A DNA stretch of 64,000 bases, from contig OY821517.1 of the NCBI GenBank assembly GCA_963682025.1, forward strand, positions 101,442,107-101,506,106, given 5' to 3'. This document shows positions 1-10,399 of this stretch, piece by piece. Source of the stretch: Cordilura impudica. Lineage: Eukaryota; Arthropoda; Insecta; Diptera; Scathophagidae. The position numbers and the translations under genes were made by a program. The notes beneath the pieces were generated by a model. The model was not told the DNA's origin, did no database searches, and saw nothing but the letters and a program-made list of their open reading frames with translations. The stretch's first letter is position 1. Each line of letters opens with the position of its first letter.

Positions 1-3000
1 CCTCAGCAATGAAGTGAGTGTGTGTCAAAGGTTCACTGGAATCCTTGGTTAAACTCTTATAGAATTCATCATATTCATCTTGAGTAACTTCACTGGGTTT
101 GCGGGTCCATATGGGTTTGCTGTCATTAATTAATATCCAATCCCAGACGGTTTTTGTAACCTTTTTGGTTTTGGGTTTATCCCCATCATTGGTATCTTCT
201 TCAACTTTTACATCTTCCTCATCATCGCCATCAAGTGTTTCATCATCGGAAGACTTTTCCTCCACAGGTTTCTCATCTTCAATTGGTACTTCTTCGTCGA
301 TTGATTTGCTAGACCACAACATAATGGGGAAGTTAATAAATTGCGAATATTTACGAATCAAATCACGCAGGGTATCTTCTTCCAGGAAATCCTGTGCCTC
401 GTCTTTCAAATGCAACGAAATAATTGAACCCCGTTTCAAGGTATCACCACGGGGATCTTCGACGATACTGAAGCTATTAGCATCAGATTCCCAAATGTAC
501 TGTTTGTCATTATTATGTTTAGTCGTTACAACAACACGATCAGCCACCAAGAATGCCGAATAGAAACCAACGCCAAACTGACCAATCATATCATTTAAAT
601 CTTGTCCTTCGGCAGCTTTGGAGGGATCCTGCATTTTGGAAAGGAAATCAGCAGTGCCTGACTTGGCAATTGTACCCAAATTGTTGATTAAATCCTGATA
701 GGTCATACCAATACCCGTGTCCATGATATGCAAGACTTTGTTCTCCTTATCGGCCTTAATCCGTATATTCAGTTCAGAATTACTATCCAATTCCTCTTTA
801 CTGGTTAAGGCCAGCAAACGGATTTTGTCGATGGCATCAGAAGCATTGGAAATCAATTCACGCAAGAAAATTTCCTTGTTACGATACAAGGAATTAATGA
901 TGAGTTTCATCATGCGATTAACCTCAGTTTGGAAATTGAATTTTTCTGCCTGAAAGTAAAAAAAAAAGGTTATTAAAAAATTTGTGGTTTATTTTTTACA
1001 AAATCTAAAGAAAACAACAAACAAAACCATCCTTTGGCCTTACAAAAAATTAATTAAATATGCCATATTTAAGATAGCTCGGAGCATCAAAGCATAAAAC
1101 CTACAAAAAGGTTAGAAAACTATTGACACTTTTTAAGAAACATTCGGAAGAAAGCAGCGAAAAAAATCAATTGCTCGGAGACTGAAGCGGGACTCAAATG
1201 TGTTAAGTACAGAAGTTGCCGGATCAAAACTTGAGACAAATAAACGTGCTAAAATAAGTAAAAAAAATTATAATCGGTCCACACCGACTTTATAATACCC
1301 TATATCAAGCGTTTCGAGAGAGGGTCTTGGATATCGAGTTTTGCTGAGGCAATAACTGGATATATGGAAAATAAACAGAAATAAATTAGTGCTATTGTAA
1401 TTAATTTATGGCGTGTAGCTATGAAAAGGTTCATATCTGATGTTATTTTATAGGGGGACAGGTCAAAAAATAGACCATATTTAGTAGTCACTTATATCTC
1501 TCAAAAATGTATAAAACAAAATTTAAAAAAAATCTATGCAATATTTTTGTTTTTTAATAGATTTAAGTAAAGTTCGAGACTCAGCTTTATATGGGGACCA
1601 TGACTAAATATGGTCCCACACATGGTTCATTTGTGGACTACTAGGTCTGAACATGCACCGATTTTCTCCAAATAGTGTTAATCCTATGGCAGATAAAACC
1701 TTATATACTAATTTTTTCAAAATATATTAATATTTGCGCCCTGTAATTTGAAAAATGATAAGTGCGACTGATTCAGTATCTGGATTCTAACGTCTCATCC
1801 AGCTAAAAAAAAAATTATCTTCGGGTGGACACTTTTACAGTTTCGATGGCAAAATTACTCGAGTTGAAGTGCGTTGCGCATCCACTTTTAGTCTCCAGAT
1901 TTGACTCCCAGCAACTTGTTTTCCAATTTAAAGAAATGGCTCGGCCGAAAGATTCGAGTGAAATGCAACAGAAGCCTTTTTGAGTACCTTTAGAAATCTT
2001 ACTTTGTGAATGCCTTAACCCTTTCAGACATGACTAGTAAAAGGAATATAGTCATTGTAAAACCATCGATATACAAATTATTTTTAGCAAAGTCTACTTT
2101 CTTTTTTTAATTCTCTTTTGAGTATTCGGTAAAAAAAAAAATCAGAAAAAATTTAATCGATATAGCTAGGTTTGAAAGGGTTTAAAAAAAAGTTGTAGAA
2201 TAGCTGGAAAAAATGTATCGAGCAAAAAGGGAACCCAAAAAATGTGTTTTATATGTTTTTGTAAAGACACCATCGTAGAATATTCTAATTTAAATAACAT
2301 TCCCTCCCATCAATTAGAAAAAAATTTTTATAAAATCATTTATTACGTTTAAAAGTTATTGCGATTTATTTATGTTAATGTTCGGACCATTTATTGTAGA
2401 AAGTTAAACCGGATGCAGGGATGAACTCATATTCATGGTTCTTAATGAAACATTAGAGGCGAAAAAATGGGCAAATAAATTTAAATCAATGTTATAACAA
2501 AATCAAATACTGTTTTTTTGGGTTTTGGGGGATTGGAGAAAAAAAATTTTGAATTAAATACTCCTTTCCGCATTCTTTTAACAGAATAATGTCTTCCCTC
2601 ATATTAGTCATCTATCAACATTTAATAATGAGTATTTGTCCCAAAAGATGCAAATCCTCCAAACTGTGCGAAGATTCAAAAATAATACGGATGCAACAGT
2701 AATATAAATAAAAGGCTTTCCAAAAATGTCGATTAATTTAAAAACGCCAACAAGTATGATGTTTAGTAAAAACTTAGTTACATATCCAAAACGAAAATGT
2801 TGGGTAAGAGAATTTTCTAGAAAAACTGTGTAGCTAATGCAATAGTCTACACTTTAAAAGGAGGTCATTTATACATTTATATGAAGTTATTGATTATTTT
2901 AAATATTAATAAATGTCCAGCTTTTCGATTTTTATCAGTCAAATTATCACTTTATATGATCAACGAATAGCGTTGATAAGTATCGGGATGCAAATTAATC

Positions 3001-6000
3001 GTTATCTTTTTAGCACTAAATTAAAAAAAAAACAGAAAAATATGGTACGTTCACGCATTCTAGAGCAAAACGAAAACTTAATTTGATCACCAAAACCAGC
3101 AACATTTGGTGAAGGCAAATTTTGCTAAGGCAATAAATCTGGACGACTTTTACGCACAACAATAAATATACAATTGGGAAAGCAGCTAGAAATTCCAAAA
3201 CTAACAACAGCAAAAGAACGCTACCGTTGATTTTACTTGGGATTTGATTGGAACTCGAAATAACATCTTGACGAATATAGAGCGCAGAGGAAAAATGTAA
3301 AACAAAGTGATGTATAAAGCTCGTCACAAACTATTACAGTTCACCAGACGTCAACGCCACAGATTTAGACAAGTCTACAGAGTTTATCGTCCCAAACAAG
3401 CGGAAAATTAATTTCTTTGCATATCCCTATACAGCTAATGTCCCTTTTGACACTAAGGACAGTAAACATCTAGGTTAGGTTGAACTAAAGGGTCAAGACT
3501 TCCCATAATCTAAATGGGGCCTTAGCGATACCAGGTAATAATGATTATAAGTTTTATATATTTATCTGATATGATCTAATCTGGAGTACATGGAGTACTC
3601 ATGGCAAAAATTGCAATCATCTATGGGGAGTTTTGTCAAAATATACATAACTGTTTGTTATTCAGTAATCGCATAATTTCGTTTGCCTTTTACATTCAAA
3701 TATATTGATTTAATTAGCAAAGCAAATAATTATTTTTGCAAAAACAACCTGTTTATGATGCAAAAACCGGTCTTATCAACGAGTTAAAAAAAAAAACGAC
3801 ATTTTGCTTCTTCTTTAATACTATCCAGGGATTTTCAATTATTTTTCAGTTTTAATCTACGTGGGAACCATGTGATACGTATAGAATCCCAACTCTTTTT
3901 ACAACACCTCAAAAATGATATTCTCTCCACAGACTATAAACACAACCATACCATTGCGATATTTTTCATACAAAATTACTTTGGAAAAAAAAAATTATAA
4001 AAAATATTTCGAAAATAAAAATTAAATTTAATATTCGTTTCACTTCACTTACAGCAAATAGATATTAATAAAAAAAGAGCTCAATTTTTCTATATTTTAA
4101 ACTGTTAAACAATAAAAGTGGCAAATTAAGAAAATTATAGTCGGTCTAGACCGACTATATGATACCCTATACCATGCGTTTAGAAACCCTATCTCTTAGG
4201 CCCAACTAACTGGACATAGAAAATAAGCAAAAACCAAATTTGAGTGGGATTTTTATTAATTTTTTTGGCTGCAGATATGAAAAAGTTCATATCGGATGCT
4301 ATATCCATATGGGGACTAGGTCCAAAAATGGACCGATCCTGATCATATTTGGTCTCTTGTATTTTGCAAAAATATATACAAACAAAATTTGAGAAGAATC
4401 AGTGCAATATTTTTGTTTTTTAATAGATTTAAATGAAGATCGGGAAGCAGCTCTATATGGGGCCAAAGGGATCATTTTTGGACTACTCATGGATGGATGT
4501 AATGAACGCATACAAACCCAATTTGAGTAAGATCTATATGACAATATGGATCTTATGGCAATTTATGTCGATTTCATAGGGGTAATTTGTATAGGTCTGA
4601 ACATGGACCGATTCTCACCAATTTCAATAGCGTTCATCCCATGGCCGACAAAAGCTTATATACCAAATTTCATCAAAATATATTCATATTTGCGACCTGC
4701 AGTTTGATTACAAGCTTTACATGGACACACAGACGGACGGACGGACGGACGGACATTGTTAAATCAACTCAGAAAGTGATTCTGATTCGATCGGTATAAT
4801 TAAAGATGGGTCTAGGTCAAATATTTTTGGTTGTTACAAACAGCAGCACAAAGTCATTATACCCAAACCACATAGTGGTATAGGGTATAAAAACGTCCCG
4901 CACCGGTCTGATTGTGCTAATACTCATACTCATATAAGTACATGTGGTATGAATTCAACACAATGTGTGAATTCACCACCGACGACAATAAAAATATTTA
5001 AAATTCGAAATATTCATTCGATTAGGATTTAAGAATTGTCCGTTTTTTTTTTCCTCAAATCTAAAGTCAGTTAAACAGAATCTACACTTTTTAAATGCAC
5101 TTTTTTTCTTAAAATGAAAATATAAATTTTTTTTTATTAGTTCTCGTATTTTTTAAAATTGTCAAATAAAAGGCATTGTTTGTAAGTGCACATTTTGCCG
5201 TTTTTCTTGTGGTGAAAATAATTAGGCGCGCCTATACTATGATAGCTTATCACCAATACGACTGGTTAGAGGCTCGTACTCATTTTTTTTTTTTTGGAGT
5301 TGGGCTTCCTGAATATTCTATGTTGAAACTCCCCTTTTTTTTTATTATACAAAACATGTTAAATTCCTCAAAAACAACATTGTATCGAAGAAAAACACAA
5401 TTTTAATACTCATCACTAAAACTAAAACATTGCTAACAGTTGTGTGTATACATTCATCTGTTACAAAATAAAAAATACAGCATACATACCTTTTCACGAA
5501 TTTCCTTCATTTGAGCCACATTTAGGCCATCTATTTTAATGGCTTGTTCCTCACGTTCAATAGCATCGGAATCTATTGAAAATAAGAAAATGGAAACAAT
5601 CAGAAAATATTGTATGGGATGAAAAATTATCTGATAACCACAACCCTACTTCAAATTGTATTTTTTTTTTTTTAATAAAATGTTTTTTGACATATGGGAA
5701 ATGGTGTAGGTAGCTGTCTATATAACTGACGTGTTATAACATCAGAAAATAAGCAACAGCATCGTGGATAATAAATTGATTTCAATAAATTGACAGTCGT
5801 TGAAACGTGAAAGGTGGACTTACCAGTTCTAGAACCTTCTTTGAATGAACCTAAATTTAAATCTATAGTTTCGGTGACAGCTTCATCTTCTGCATTTTCG
5901 GCATTAGTTTGGGCAAAAGCTATAAAAAGAAATAAATTATATATTTTTATTTATGAATATTTTTTTGCAACTATGCCGGCATTTTGTACCTTTTTAAGTA

Positions 6001-6058
6001 AACAAAAAAAAAACTTACCCGCAAATAGCAACAATCCTACTAATAACAAATATTTCAT
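1..6058 (-). CDS. Gp93: Gp93 / GRP94 (HSP90-family ER chaperone), 5' part
   Basis: ER-lumenal HSP90 paralogue that folds secreted and membrane proteins. I read four exons on the minus strand: 6019-6058, 5824-5919, 5490-5572 and 1-949, the last running off the window. All junctions have GT..AG and keep phase. Exon 1 starts [13 protein letters not shown], a hydrophobic signal peptide. Exon 4 starts [15 protein letters not shown] and contains the GHKL ATPase signatures of HSP90: [19 protein letters not shown], the DTGIGM loop and [11 protein letters not shown]. An acidic Glu/Asp-rich charged linker follows (about 190-290 on the window), then the start of the middle domain ([15 protein letters not shown]). 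The C-terminal two thirds lie outside. No stop or frameshift is visible. The 4.5 kb intron between exons 3 and 4 carries repeats. Family and exon structure are very secure; the symbol follows Drosophila usage. Confidence 0.96.
1267..1762 (+). repeat. Dispersed repeat family A, truncated copy
   Basis: It begins with the family hairpin (a diverged version of AGTCGGTCTAGACCGACT) followed by TATAATACCCTATA. It shares the later landmarks 'ggcagataaaaccttatatac' and 'atatttgcgccctgtaatttg' in diverged form. It lacks the ACGG microsatellite and the right end. Diverged and truncated relative to the copies at 4129 and 61896. Confidence 0.7.
2015..2185. mobile_element. Small piggyBac-like MITE
   Basis: TTAA at 2015-2018 is followed by CCCTTTCAGACAT. 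The other end is GGTTTGAAAGGG then TTTAAA. Terminal CCCTTT inverted repeats next to TTAA are the hallmark of piggyBac-type elements, and the length (about 160 bp) fits a MITE. The right target is TTTAAA, so the TTAA is displaced by one base. No coding capacity. Confidence 0.5.
4129..4892 (+). repeat. Dispersed repeat family A, near full-length copy (DINE/Helentron- or mini-me-like)
   Basis: About 760 bp. It starts with AAGAAAATTATAGT and the perfect palindrome AGTCGGTCTAGACCGACT, then GATACCCTATACCAT. It contains an (ACGG)n microsatellite (4733-4754) and ends with GTGGTATAGGGTATAAAAA, a subterminal inverted match to the start. A terminal hairpin, subterminal inverted repeats and a GTCY-type microsatellite together resemble DINE-1/Helentron or mini-me elements of flies. 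Short open frames inside recur in other copies but show no known domain. Assignment to a named family is inference. Confidence 0.6.
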
Positions 6059-7287
6059 TTTGTTTATCGACTATGAAATTAGCAACTTTTCTTATGGAAA
6101 ACAATAGAAATTATGATTCTTTCTGGCCACGTCTGCTTTCACTGCAGCTTTTTTTATGTTGTGCCGACTTTGCGCAAAAATCACGTTTATTCTATTTCGC
6201 GTTCAAACATTAAATGACAATGAAGTGCAATTGAAAACTGACTTTATGGATATGGCGGAAGATAATATCCACAGTTGCAAAAAAACGGCATTACAATAAG
6301 TGAACAGATATATTAAACTTTAATTATTACTGTTTATAGTTTCTGAGGTCTAATTTATTAATATCAATATGAAAATTAATTTTTGAAATTGACTTGAATT
6401 AGAATAATAGTTATTATTTATAGAATTATATCGACAATAAATTGAATAAAATATTTTGTTTACAACGCTGTGAAATTTTGTTATTATCTTCTACTTTTCA
6501 CACGCAAACGTTTTTGATTGGTCCAAATCATGTTCGTTATTGAAGCGGTGTAATCAACAGGGTGTCAACTTTAAAATATCAAAAAGCACCAAAACCAATC
6601 AATAACGCGTAATTTTTTAAAAAAAAGCGCTACATTTTTCATTTTTTCTCTTTATATATATATTTATATATTTTTTTTATTACATTAAAAAACTATTTCA
6701 AATAATATAAAAACAAATAAAAAACCTATTAAAGTTAAATATTCTTTGTATTTTTTGCAAATAAGAATTATTAATTTAAATTTTTAATTTAAAATATCAC
6801 ATATAAGTGGCGTTTTCTTTTCTGGCGAAAGTTTTACACGTTTTTCCCATTTCGCATTTTTTTCTCTTTTTCTGTTCTTTTTTAAATAAGTGTCAACCTT
6901 GCGAAAAGGTATCGTGCTCTTCTCTAAAAATATGGCACTATAAATGTGAAAAAGTTGAATTTTACGCACGAGATAAGAACGCTAACATTTGTGTTGTTTT
7001 AAATGTGTTGTTTTGTGTGAAGAAACAAAAAATAAAAAGCGTAAACTTTATTGCTTTGTTTAAAATAAATTATTAATATGAAAATATCAATGCCCTTTTA
7101 TCCAAGAATAAAAAAATGTCAACAAAATCAGATGTTCATAAAAGTCTTTCAATGTTGTAATTTTATGTTCTATTCTGACCACTCAAAATGCAAAATTTTA
7201 AATGGGTGAGGCAAACATTATAAAAATTTTACATTATAAAGTTTAACATTTTTTTTTTCAGAAAAGAAATCACCATTATAGTAAATA
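6059..7287. other. Gp93 upstream region and AT-rich intergenic sequence
   Basis: Contains the presumed Gp93 promoter/5' UTR (about 6059-6260), then AT-rich sequence. The motif CACGCAAACGTTTTTGA near 6500 recurs as CATACGCAAACGTTTTTGA near 9430. I see no gene. Confidence 0.5.
6125..6133 (-). promoter_or_regulatory. Possible unfolded-protein-response element upstream of Gp93
   Basis: On the minus strand this reads GACGTGGCC, containing the ACGTGG core shared by XBP1/ATF6-type UPR elements. It lies about 67 bp 5' of the Gp93 start codon. An ER chaperone gene is where such a site is expected. This is one short match, and the transcription start is not defined, so it could be chance or lie in the 5' UTR. 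Confidence 0.35.
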
Positions 7288-7623
7288 TTAAAGTCTATGG
7301 TCATCATCACTTTCATCCAGCCATAAAATTGTTTCAATTTCAAATTCTATTTTATAAAAATCATTACTATTAATTAAAATATTTACTTCGTCAGGTATTT
7401 GATATCTTTCGCAACAGGAATTTTCTCTTTTCAATCCATTTTTAATGTGAATTAAATCATTAACTGAATGTAATGATATTCGATTTCTAATTTTGGATTT
7501 GAAAAGGTTCATGTCGATAAAAAAAAACCGTTTCAACTTCAGAGTTTCAATAAGAGAGCGACAAAAGTTTAATATCAACATTAGTTTTTTTAGTACTTTG
7601 TGTAAACTGAGTGTGACGTGCAT
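7288..7623 (-). pseudogene. Possible hAT-type transposase C-terminal fragment
   Basis: A 111-codon open frame. The segment FKSKIRNRISLHSVNDLIHI followed by a Cys-Cys pair and YQIPDEV resembles the C-terminal dimerisation region of hAT transposases (pattern K..LRNRL....L..L..I). There is no catalytic part upstream and no inverted repeats that I can tie to it. It could instead be a domesticated or host-derived fragment. Treated as a remnant. Confidence 0.35.
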
Positions 7624-7683
7624 TCAGAAGTAAAAGTGAAACTCAAGATATTTACACTGTAAAAATTGGTGTTTTTTTAATAA

Positions 7684-9275
7684 AACAATTTTTTTTTGGG
7701 CTTAAGTCTCGTTTAGGTGCACCTCTCCGATCCGTTCCAAATTTTCACCACTCGGTCCACTTCTTAATGCGATTCCAGCAAAATATTTTTTTTTTGGCGG
7801 AACCCCATATTTCCCGAGTTATAGACCTCCAAAGTTTTGACATTGATTTCGATATAACTTGAACAATTCCAATCGGACTTTAGCAATATATATATCATAT
7901 GAAAGCTTATTGAAGTACCTTTAATTTGATATCAAAAAGTTCGAAATCCATTAACCCATTATGGACCAAAATAATTTTCTTTCTTTTTAGGATGCAGTTT
8001 TTTGTAAATAATTCATTTTATTTCAATAAAACGCTATTACAACAACAAAATATATGTTAATTAGTACATTCATAGGATTAACAGCTTTTATTTAAGATAT
8101 TGTTTGACCTTTTAACCCTTTGTAATCCGGAGATATTAGGGGTACAACTTTGTATTTTTTATTGCACAAATAACAAAAAACCATAACTCTAAAAACAACA
8201 CTTTCTTACAAAATTCTATTTTACAATTCTAACTAGAAATGGAAATTTTTTTTGCTACATACATATTTTGTCCTCTTAACCCCTCCAGGACCGAAGATAT
8301 TATTGACTTTTAATGAGACTATTATGAAAATTTTGTTGGAAAATTCCCTTGTGACGTACGCAGAAAAACTTTATTCAGCGAAGCCACCTGCCGTGTCCTA
8401 CTGGAGGAGAAAACCCTTAAGCGCGGCCGCAGGCCGCCACGCAGAAAAACTTTTGTATGCAAAGCCAGATTTCAATACTTAACTTTAGTGTCTCCGGGAA
8501 GACATAAGACAAGACAAAGCTATCATGGCCTTATCTCACATGGTATTAAAGCATCCCCTCATTTCTTCTCCGCCCTATTATGAAAATTTTGTTGGGAAAT
8601 CCCTTGTGACGTACGCAGAAAAACTTTATTCAGCGAAGCCACCTGCCGTGTCCTACTGGAGGAGAAAACCCTTAAGCGCGGCCGCAGGCCGCCACGCAGA
8701 AAAACTTTAGTATGCGAAGCCAGATTTCAATACTTAACTTTAGTGTCTCCGGGAAGACATAAGACAAGATAAAGCCATCATGGCCTTATCTCACATGCTA
8801 TTAAAGCATACCCTCATTTCTTCTCCAACTTTAACTCCTAATATATCCAGCATTTTAAGAGTCAAAAAGTCATAATAGACACCAAAAAATAGCTTGTGAT
8901 CCCTACTTTTATTGTAAATGTGCAAATACATATCTTATATACGTAATTTCGTCTGATAATTACAGCTTTTCACAAAAAACTCTTTACCATAAATGCACAA
9001 TCTTGAATAGGTTCACAATGGGTTAAAGGATTTCGAACTTTTTTACTTTGAAATAAAGGCAATTTAATAAGCTTTCAAATGATACATATATTGCTCAAAT
9101 CCGATAAGAATTATTCAAGTTATATCGAAATCAATGTCAAAACTTTGGAGGTCCATAACTCGGAAAATATGGGTTTCCGCCAAAAAAAATCATTCTAAAT
9201 CACCTCAAATACCCCTATTTCCAAAAAAAAAAAAAAAAAAAATCGGGGTGGTGCACCTAAACGAGACTTGTTCCT
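7684..9275. mobile_element. Foldback-type element with about 280 bp imperfect inverted repeats
   Basis: The left end reads AAGTCTCGTTTAGGTGCACC and the right end GGTGCACCTAAACGAGACTT. The inverted similarity continues inward for roughly 280 bp with scattered differences (7684-7970 versus about 9005-9275; shared landmarks are the GTTATAGACCTCCAAAGTTT and ATTTCGATATAACTTGAA segments). No clear target-site duplication is seen. The interior holds a tandem duplication (8319-8825) and no transposase, so this is a non-autonomous palindromic element of unassigned superfamily. Confidence 0.75.
8319..8825. repeat. Two tandem copies of a 256 bp GC-richer unit
   Basis: Unit 1 begins at 8319 and unit 2 at 8575. 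They are nearly identical, and each carries a GCGGCCGC island in otherwise AT-rich DNA. Within a unit, ACGCAGAAAAACTTT followed by a GC(A/G)AAGCC core occurs twice. Open frames across the unit are repeated with it and match no domain I know. Confidence 0.8.
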
Positions 9276-10016
9276 TTTTTTGTTGGGTAAATAGATTTGG
9301 TGTCACTAATGTTAATAAAAAAAGCATTAAGCACTAACTCGAAAAATTTTCGCGTCGAAAATTTTAAAAAGCACTAAAAACAGTGCTAAAAGCACTGAGT
9401 TGATAACCCTGATTAACATTCTACTCTTCATACGCAAACGTTTTTGAAAAACAGTACCCAAAACAACGAAGGATAAAGTCGACGGAATTATTTTGTCACT
9501 TTTATTGTTCTCATTTTCTAAAAAAAAGTTATAGTTTTTACGTGCCCGATTTTTTGCTTAAACACTTCTTTCGTCTCATTTTTAAAATAGTTATTTAAGA
9601 ATACACCATTTCCATTTAAATAAAATTCAGTGCTATAAGACAAATTGTTTTTATTATTAGTTGTAAATAAAAGTACTACCAGCTGTAAATACAAGTGCTA
9701 TCAAAAAGTACTTTTTATTTATAACTAATACAAATACTTTTTCCACTATCCAACACTAGTGATCAACTGATGATTAACACTATGAAATTTTCCATGCAAT
9801 TCTGCCCTCTGGATTGTTTGTGGTAATAGAAAGATAGATAGAGATAGATATACGAGAGATAGTCTAAGAGTCACGGTGTTATGGGGTCCGGGTTTCATGA
9901 AATTTTGTAAGTATTTTAAAATTCGAAGAAGAAATTGTTATTTTTATTCTCCTTTTTAATGTTACCTCCTTTTTTTATTTGCCATCCTACAAGAAGCTAC
10001 AGAGTAAAACGGACAA
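9276..10016. other. AT-rich intergenic stretch
   Basis: No gene recognised. A short degenerate GATA-type microsatellite lies near 9830-9860. Confidence 0.6.
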
Positions 10017-10399
10017 TTTTTTTTTTCAATTATATAATCTTCCTTTATTTACATATTTTAACAAATTTGATATTTACATATGAGATCTTATCATTACATA
10101 TAGATATTGCAACAAATAATACATAGGATCTAAAGATATTAAATAGTTTTTATTTTATTTTTTAATGATTTTTAAAGGAAAATGGGAGGAAAAAACCTTT
10201 ATATGATTTAATATATTCAAATACTATCTGAAAATGTTTATATGCTTATAGGAGGTTTATTAGTAATAATAGACCTCTATAAGCATATAATTTTCAATTT
10301 GGCGATTTCTTTTTTAATTTTACGTTATTTCTCTACATTCTCTTATCAGTGGGTAAGAGGAATTTTCAATTTTGGCAAAGTAATTGTTATTAATCCTTG

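Larger units (their letters stand above)
950..5489 (-). other. Large Gp93 intron (between exons 3 and 4)
   Basis: This 4.54 kb AT-rich intron contains a truncated dispersed repeat (1267-1762), a TTAA-flanked MITE (2015-2185) and a fuller copy of the same dispersed repeat (4129-4892). In 950-1266, 2186-4128 and 4893-5489 I see no gene or recognisable element, only AT-rich sequence with homopolymer runs. Confidence 0.8.

Noticed and set aside
99..953. Plus-strand Ser-rich frames in the first kilobase
   Set aside because: They are antisense to the clearly recognisable Gp93 exon.
4587..4799. Open frame reading [20 protein letters not shown], recurring at 39340, 40749 and 62027
   Set aside because: It is repeated because it lies in dispersed repeat family A, runs into the ACGG microsatellite (TDGRTDGR), and has no known domain. 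Conservation follows the repeat and not a protein.
8252..8710. Two similar open frames (TYAEKLYSAKPPAVSYWRRK) as a duplicated gene
   Set aside because: Both lie in a tandem 256 bp repeat inside a foldback element, and similarity is at nucleotide level with no domain.
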